Source: a bacterium (GTDB taxonomy: Bacteria > Patescibacteriota > Minisyncoccia > Phycocordibacterales > UBA918). From it: a stretch of DNA of 7,907 nucleotides. The translations under genes and the position numbers were made by a program. The notes beneath the pieces are model-generated. The model saw only the letters and a list, made by a program, of their open reading frames with translations. It did not search any database and was not told where the DNA came from. Each line of letters starts with the position of its first letter. The first letter of the stretch is position 1. The DNA is taken from assembly GCA_002710785.1 (NCBI GenBank), contig PAMC01000011.1:71082-78988 (forward strand). Direction: 5' to 3'. Positions 5,164 through 7,907 of this stretch are shown piece by piece.

Positions 5164-5214
5164 CTTGCGACCCCATAGAGTTCCTCAAGGCAGGAGTTCC
5201 AGTGGGGTCGCAAG
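5164..5214 (+). promoter_or_regulatory. 51-nt near-continuous RNA hairpin
   Basis: CTTGCGACCCCA (5164-5175) pairs perfectly with 5203-5214. The inside continues pairing (5176-5185 with 5192-5201) with one bulge, one mismatch and two G-U pairs (5180:5197, 5181:5196), down to the loop CAAGGC. The G-U pairs only hold in RNA read from the plus strand. It abuts the terminator hairpin with no spacer. Confidence 0.7.
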
Positions 5215-5223
5215 GAGGCGACC
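5206..5223 (+). promoter_or_regulatory. Alternative stem holding AAGGAG in its loop
   Basis: GGTCGC (5206-5211) can pair with GCGACC at 5218-5223, with loop AAGGAG. The same GGTCGC is the 3' arm of the 51-nt hairpin (pairing with GCGACC at 5167-5172), so the two folds exclude each other. AAGGAGG is a full Shine-Dalgarno sequence, yet no start codon lies within 5-12 bases of it. Confidence 0.55.
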
Positions 5224-5260
5224 TCAACAGCACCTGCGGCACAAGCGGCGGGGAGGCAAC

Positions 5261-5335
5261 ATGGCAAAAGAAAAGGAGAAAATCAATGCCAAACTCTTTT
5301 ACCGATGGGCAGAATGGCCCAATCATACATCCTGA
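5261..5335 (+). CDS. Small upstream ORF, 24 residues
   Basis: The ATG at 5261 follows GGGGAGG (5250-5256) by four bases. The peptide begins MAKEKEKINAKLF and has a Trp-rich middle (YRWAEW, residues 14-19), ending at TGA 5333-5335. I do not recognise it. Its fifth and sixth codons contain the Shine-Dalgarno of the next ORF, which starts 25 bases further on in another frame, so it may act as a coupling ORF. The evidence is a strong ribosome site only. Confidence 0.38.
   Translation: MAKEKEKINAKLFYRWAEWPNHTS
5273..5278 (+). promoter_or_regulatory. Shine-Dalgarno site of the 72-codon ORF
   Basis: AAGGAG lies seven bases before ATG 5286. This sets the start of the 72-residue ORF, since the same frame is open back to a GTG at 5112 but that stretch runs through both hairpins. 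Confidence 0.6.
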
Positions 5336-5504
5336 CCAGGCGCAGGGTCACGACCCTATGCTAAGCGCGGAAGGTGTCCGCGTCGGCCATGCAGTTGATT
5401 CGGGCAAGGGCAAAGAGGAAACGCCCATGCTAAGCGAGCTGCTTCGGGAAAAATCAGGCGGCGAACGCGCACCCGGCGATGATCCCTGTTACGAGGGCCT
5501 CTAA
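5286..5504 (+). CDS. Small hypothetical protein, 72 residues
   Basis: I do not recognise this protein. It is hydrophilic and acidic, Gly/Asp/Pro-rich, with no membrane helix and one cysteine near the end (DPCYEGL). It contains two similar segments, PMLSAEG (about 24-30) and PMLSELL (about 47-53), whose DNA shares the exact 10-mer ATGCTAAGCG (5358-5367 and 5427-5436). Supporting evidence is an optimal Shine-Dalgarno and a strong terminator 7 bases after its stop. It overlaps the 24-codon ORF by 50 bases in another frame. Inverted repeats inside it (AGGGTC-AC-GACCCT, 5344-5357; CGCGGA-AGGTG-TCCGCG, 5366-5382) leave open that the whole stretch is a structured RNA instead of, or as well as, a coding sequence. 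Confidence 0.5.
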   Translation: MPNSFTDGQNGPIIHPDQAQGHDPMLSAEGVRVGHAVDSGKGKEETPMLSELLREKSGGERAPGDDPCYEGL

Positions 5505-5511
5505 GGTTGCG

Positions 5512-5545
5512 GCGCGGGGAATTTCACCCCCGCGCTTTTTCTTTT
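5512..5545 (+). terminator. Strong Rho-independent terminator closing the leader cassette
   Basis: GCGCGGGG (5512-5519), loop AATTTCAC, CCCCGCGC (5528-5535), then TTTTTCTTTT. It separates the small ORFs from the mechanosensitive channel gene, which therefore needs its own promoter. Confidence 0.93.
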
Positions 5546-5569
5546 GTGCGTTGCAGGAATGAGTGGTTT

Positions 5570-5578
5570 TGGTAGGGT
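5570..5578 (+). promoter_or_regulatory. Extended -10 promoter of the mechanosensitive channel gene
   Basis: TGG-TAGGGT (TGn plus a 3-4/6 match to TATAAT) ends eight bases before the ATG at 5587; TTGCAG at 5551-5556 is a weak -35. A promoter must lie in 5546-5586 because a strong terminator stands directly upstream, and this is the best candidate. The mRNA would be leaderless or nearly so. Confidence 0.38.
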
Positions 5579-5586
5579 AGAGGCGT

Positions 5587-6705
5587 ATGTTTGATTCACT
5601 GACTAACTCGGCCAGCAACGTGGCTGCCCTGGTGCCTACAGTTGAGACGACGCTACCTGGCTTGGGCACCGTCGACCTTGCTCCGTACCTGGTTGCTCTC
5701 GGTATTTTTGTTGGCATCACCCTCTTTACCAAACTGGTGTTGGTGGTAGTGCTCGCTCGGTTGCGGGTTCTCTCGAGTAAAACCGCTACCGACATTGATG
5801 ATACGGTAATTGACGCGGTATCTGGCATTCGCCTTTGGGTGTACAGCCTGATTGCTGCCTACATTGCACTCAGTTTATTTACCCTCCCGGACTGGTTTAA
5901 CACGGCGTTCTCTGCGCTCGTGTACGTAGCGGTAGTTTGGCAGGTGATTGAGGCGGCGCTCTGTTTTATCCGCTACGGCACTAAGCGCTTAGTGGAGAAA
6001 GATGAGGACGGTGACGGAGTCGTGGACCCTAACGCGGCCACTGCTTCAGACATGATTAATCTGCTGGCCCGGATTGTACTCTACGTGTTTGGGCTCATCT
6101 TTGTGCTCTCAAACCTTGGTATCGAGGTGACGTCATTGGTAGCCGGTTTGGGTATTGGTGGTATTGCGGTGGCGTTTGCGCTCCAGGGCATTCTCTCCGA
6201 CCTCTTTGCCTCGTTCTCAATCTACTTTGATAAGCCGTTTCGGGTGGGGGACTTTGTTATTGTCGGGGCAGATATGGGTACGGTCGAAAAAATCGGTATT
6301 AAAACGACCCGCCTGCGGACGCTGCAGGGTGAGGAGCTGGTGGTCTCAAACGCTGAGCTCACGACCGCCCGGGTGCAGAACTTTAAGAAGATGGAAGAGC
6401 GCCGCATTGTAACGGAGCTGGGGGTGACGTACGAAACCTCACCAGAGAATGTGCGGGCAATTGATGGCATTGTGCGGGAGATTATTGATGGTATCGACGG
6501 TATTCGCTTTGATCGGGCACACTTTAAGGCCTTCGGCGACTCGGCGCTCATTTTTGAAGTGGTGTACTACGTTGAGAGCGACGACTACGTACAGTACATG
6601 GACGCACAGGAGCAATTTAATCTCGGCCTCTTTGACGCCTTTAGCGCTCGGGGCATAGACTTTGCCTACCCAACCCAGACTATTTACCACCAGGGTGTCA
6701 GTTAA
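5587..6705 (+). CDS. MscS-family mechanosensitive ion channel
   Basis: A 372-residue channel. N-terminal membrane helices lie at about 31-60, 82-100, 104-128 and 157-178. The pore helix that defines the family follows (about 181-213: VAGLGIGGIAVAFALQG then LSDLFASFSI), with the small-residue packing and ALQG kink of MscS. Next are the beta domain (VGDFVIVGADMGTVEKIGIKTTR, 220-242; VVSNAEL, 252-258) and the alpha/beta cytoplasmic domain to the end. Such channels open under membrane tension and release solutes on osmotic downshock. An odd feature is the acidic loop DEDGDGVVD (139-147) between helices, which resembles a Ca2+-binding DxDxDG loop. There is no Shine-Dalgarno. The gene converges on the protease gene across a shared terminator. 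Confidence 0.95.
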   Translation: MFDSLTNSASNVAALVPTVETTLPGLGTVDLAPYLVALGIFVGITLFTKLVLVVVLARLRVLSSKTATDIDDTVIDAVSGIRLWVYSLIAAYIALSLFTLPDWFNTAFSALVYVAVVWQVIEAALCFIRYGTKRLVEKDEDGDGVVDPNAATASDMINLLARIVLYVFGLIFVLSNLGIEVTSLVAGLGIGGIAVAFALQGILSDLFASFSIYFDKPFRVGDFVIVGADMGTVEKIGIKTTRLRTLQGEELVVSNAELTTARVQNFKKMEERRIVTELGVTYETSPENVRAIDGIVREIIDGIDGIRFDRAHFKAFGDSALIFEVVYYVESDDYVQYMDAQEQFNLGLFDAFSARGIDFAYPTQTIYHQGVS

Positions 6706-6713
6706 GTGCGGTC

Positions 6714-6753
6714 GGCACGAAAAAAGACGCCCTGCGGCGTCTTTTTTCGTGCC
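6714..6753. terminator. Bidirectional terminator between converging genes
   Basis: GGCACGAAAAAAGACGCC (6714-6731), loop CTGC, and the exact 18-base complement (6736-6753), with A6/T6 runs inside the stem so that each strand presents a GC hairpin followed by six U. Its last base is also the last base of the protease stop codon, so both genes share it with no waste. Confidence 0.93.
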
Positions 6754-7829
6754 TAGAGCTCACGCTCAAGCATCGCAGCTAAGAAGGGGACTAAAGTTTG
6801 CTGAAACACGTAGGCCTTGTATGTAATGTTGCCGGACATCGTCTGCGCCAGGCTAAAGCCGGTTTCTTCGGTGATGGTGCGGTCAATGTACGAAAGCGTA
6901 ATGGCATTTAGGCTCCCGGCGCCTTGGCGGCTGTCGTCGCCGCGGGTAACAATAAGCGCCACCGCCTCGTTGTCCTGGTCGATAACAGGACCGCCACTGA
7001 TACCCTGCTTACCAATAGCGCTGCCACCTAAGAAGTAGATGTCGCCGTAGTTAGTGTCGAAGGTGTAAAGGTCAACCAGCGTGGTGGTGGCGCGAGCGCG
7101 CTCAAGCGCACCGCCGCGCACGAGTAGGTCGGGGTCAAGCGTTGGGTACCCCGCAATCGAAACAGTGTTTCCAACAGTATTACGGTTGCGCAGCTCGGTA
7201 TCGACCGCTAGAAACGGCAGCTGTGCGGGAAGTGGAGTGCTATCGACACCACCGGTGAGGTAGAGGAGCGCGTAGTCACGCTCGCCGGTACCTTTTGGTT
7301 CGGGGTCGTCGATGAGATTAGCGTGCTCCTTAATCCACATTGGCGAGATGTAGAGGAGCTCAGCTTCGTAGGTTGGCACCGCTGGGTCACCGTGCCGGAC
7401 CACACATTCGGTGGTGCCGGTTTCGGAGACTGTCTCGAGCAGCAAAAATTGTGCGACGTGGGCGTTGGTAAGGATCACGCCGGTTGGAGTCACAAAAAAG
7501 CCAGTTCCGGTTGTGTAGCGAATACTGTCGGGGGTGCGGTAGGTGCAAAATACATTCACGAGTGCCTCGGCGGGGTTGCTGGTTGCAGCACCACCAATGA
7601 GACCTTGGCTGTTGGCGAGCGAAGCTTTCTGGTAGGCTGGGTTTTCAAGCAAAATCCGCGGAATAACATCACGCTCGGGGCTGTTGCCGGGGAGGCTCGG
7701 CAGGGGAGTGGCGGTGGCAATTGTCTCTGACTCGGCTGTGGCTGCGCCGTCGAGCAGTACTGCTAATTGGCCGCTAACACCAACGAGCGAGAGAATAATT
7801 TGGGTTCCGAGGGTGAGCAGCCACTCCAT
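6753..7829 (-). CDS. Membrane-anchored trypsin-like serine protease
   Basis: A 358-residue protein with an N-terminal hydrophobic helix (about 4-27, WLLTLGTQIILSLVGVSG onwards) that acts as signal or anchor, a low-complexity Ala/Thr/Pro spacer (29-51), and a chymotrypsin-fold protease domain (about 88-320). The complete triad is visible: His124 in ILTNAHV, Asp185 in RDYALLYL, and Ser278 in GKQGISGGPV. Cys95 and Cys142 flank the His and could form a disulphide outside the membrane. No PDZ domain follows, unlike HtrA/DegP; a short hydrophobic stretch near the end (about 340-354) is the only other feature. It probably cleaves proteins at the cell surface; the substrate is unknown. ATG 7829 is chosen over GTG 7862 because an extended -10 promoter lies between them and the former starts directly at the hydrophobic helix. 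Confidence 0.92.
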   Translation of the reverse strand: MEWLLTLGTQIILSLVGVSGQLAVLLDGAATAESETIATATPLPSLPGNSPERDVIPRILLENPAYQKASLANSQGLIGGAATSNPAEALVNVFCTYRTPDSIRYTTGTGFFVTPTGVILTNAHVAQFLLLETVSETGTTECVVRHGDPAVPTYEAELLYISPMWIKEHANLIDDPEPKGTGERDYALLYLTGGVDSTPLPAQLPFLAVDTELRNRNTVGNTVSIAGYPTLDPDLLVRGGALERARATTTLVDLYTFDTNYGDIYFLGGSAIGKQGISGGPVIDQDNEAVALIVTRGDDSRQGAGSLNAITLSYIDRTITEETGFSLAQTMSGNITYKAYVFQQTLVPFLAAMLEREL

Positions 7830-7836
7830 GGTAGGT

Positions 7837-7845
7837 AGTATAGCA
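7837..7845 (-). promoter_or_regulatory. Extended -10 promoter of the protease gene, leaderless start
   Basis: On the minus strand this is TGC-TATACT, with seven bases to the ATG at 7829. The -10 hexamer and its spacing to the start codon are identical to those at 237-250. No Shine-Dalgarno is present. Confidence 0.6.
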
Positions 7846-7870
7846 AGCGCTGGAATTGCCACTGGGAGCG

Positions 7871-7879
7871 TGCTAGAAT
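7871..7879 (+). promoter_or_regulatory. Extended -10 promoter firing out of the window
   Basis: TGC-TAGAAT on the plus strand, divergent from the protease promoter and 25 bases from it. No ATG follows before the window ends, so the gene it serves lies beyond base 7907. The box sits in a small inverted repeat (GCTA-GAA-TAGC). Confidence 0.4.
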
Positions 7880-7907
7880 AGCGCGCACTAAATTGCGGGT
7901 GTAGTTT

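Noticed and set aside
5178..5200. Direct repeat GAGTTCC (5178-5184 and 5194-5200) as an operator
   Set aside because: It falls inside the 51-nt hairpin and is explained by the two arms, with G-U pairs, of the inner stem.
5066..5326. An 86-residue minus-strand frame across the hairpins
   Set aside because: It reads both arms of two inverted repeats, and the RNA signals here (G-U pairs, U-tails, SD sites) point to plus-strand transcription.
5112..5504. A 130-residue frame from GTG 5112 read as one protein
   Set aside because: Its first 58 codons run through the terminator hairpin and the 51-nt hairpin, and the GTG has no Shine-Dalgarno. Start at ATG 5286 is far better supported.
5120..5545. 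A housekeeping RNA (RNase P RNA, tmRNA, SRP RNA, 6S)
   Set aside because: I looked for the GAAAGUCCGG-type core of RNase P RNA, the T-arm and tag of tmRNA and the GGAAG/AGCAG core of SRP RNA and found none. No extended 6S-like rod is seen. A covariance-model scan would settle it.
1..7907. CRISPR array, insertion sequence, transposase or phage genes
   Set aside because: No regularly spaced repeats, no transposase or integrase-like frame, and no target-site duplication flanking any segment were found.

Overview
The window looks like a piece of a compact bacterial chromosome, probably from the Patescibacteria (CPR) and possibly a Parcubacteria-type lineage. This is inference. It rests on an ECF sigma factor followed directly by a DUF5667-type membrane protein, on small genes lying almost end to end, and on several genes whose start codon sits only 6-9 bases after a good -10 box, so their mRNAs would be leaderless. 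TGA, TAG and TAA all appear to act as stops.

Layout. Bases 1-81 are the tail of an unidentified plus-strand gene. A tRNA-Pro(UGG) follows on the minus strand (117-187). A plus-strand pair comes next: a nucleoside 2-deoxyribosyltransferase-like protein (250-642) and a 10-TM EamA-family transporter (649-1524). Both are visibly more A/T-rich than what follows. Then come a CorA-type divalent cation channel (1535-2458), an ECF sigma factor (2528-3109) and, one base later, a long extracytoplasmic DUF5667-type protein (3111-4583), closed by a bidirectional terminator (4591-4623).

Bases 4624-5580 hold no recognisable protein family but are dense in signals. Two promoters stand back to back with TTGACA -35 boxes. 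The minus-strand one reads through a 5'-terminal stem-loop into a 63-codon gene. The plus-strand one reads into a leaderless 21-codon ORF, then a perfect 17-bp terminator hairpin, then a 51-nt near-continuous hairpin, then two overlapping small ORFs with good Shine-Dalgarno sites, and finally a strong terminator (5512-5545). The end of the 21-codon ORF carries an exact copy of the terminator's 3' arm, so it could pair with the 5' arm instead. That is the geometry of a translation-sensing attenuator. This cassette is the most likely undescribed element here.

The right side carries an MscS-family mechanosensitive channel (5587-6705) converging on a membrane-anchored trypsin-like serine protease (7829-6753) across a shared 18-bp bidirectional terminator. 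A further plus-strand promoter at the right edge fires out of the window.

Taken together the named genes are mostly envelope functions: ion channels, a small-molecule transporter, a surface-exposed sigma-factor partner and a secreted protease. Start sites of the sigma factor, the DUF5667 protein and the protease are placed downstream of the longest open frames, because promoters or the preceding gene occupy the extra 5' sequence.
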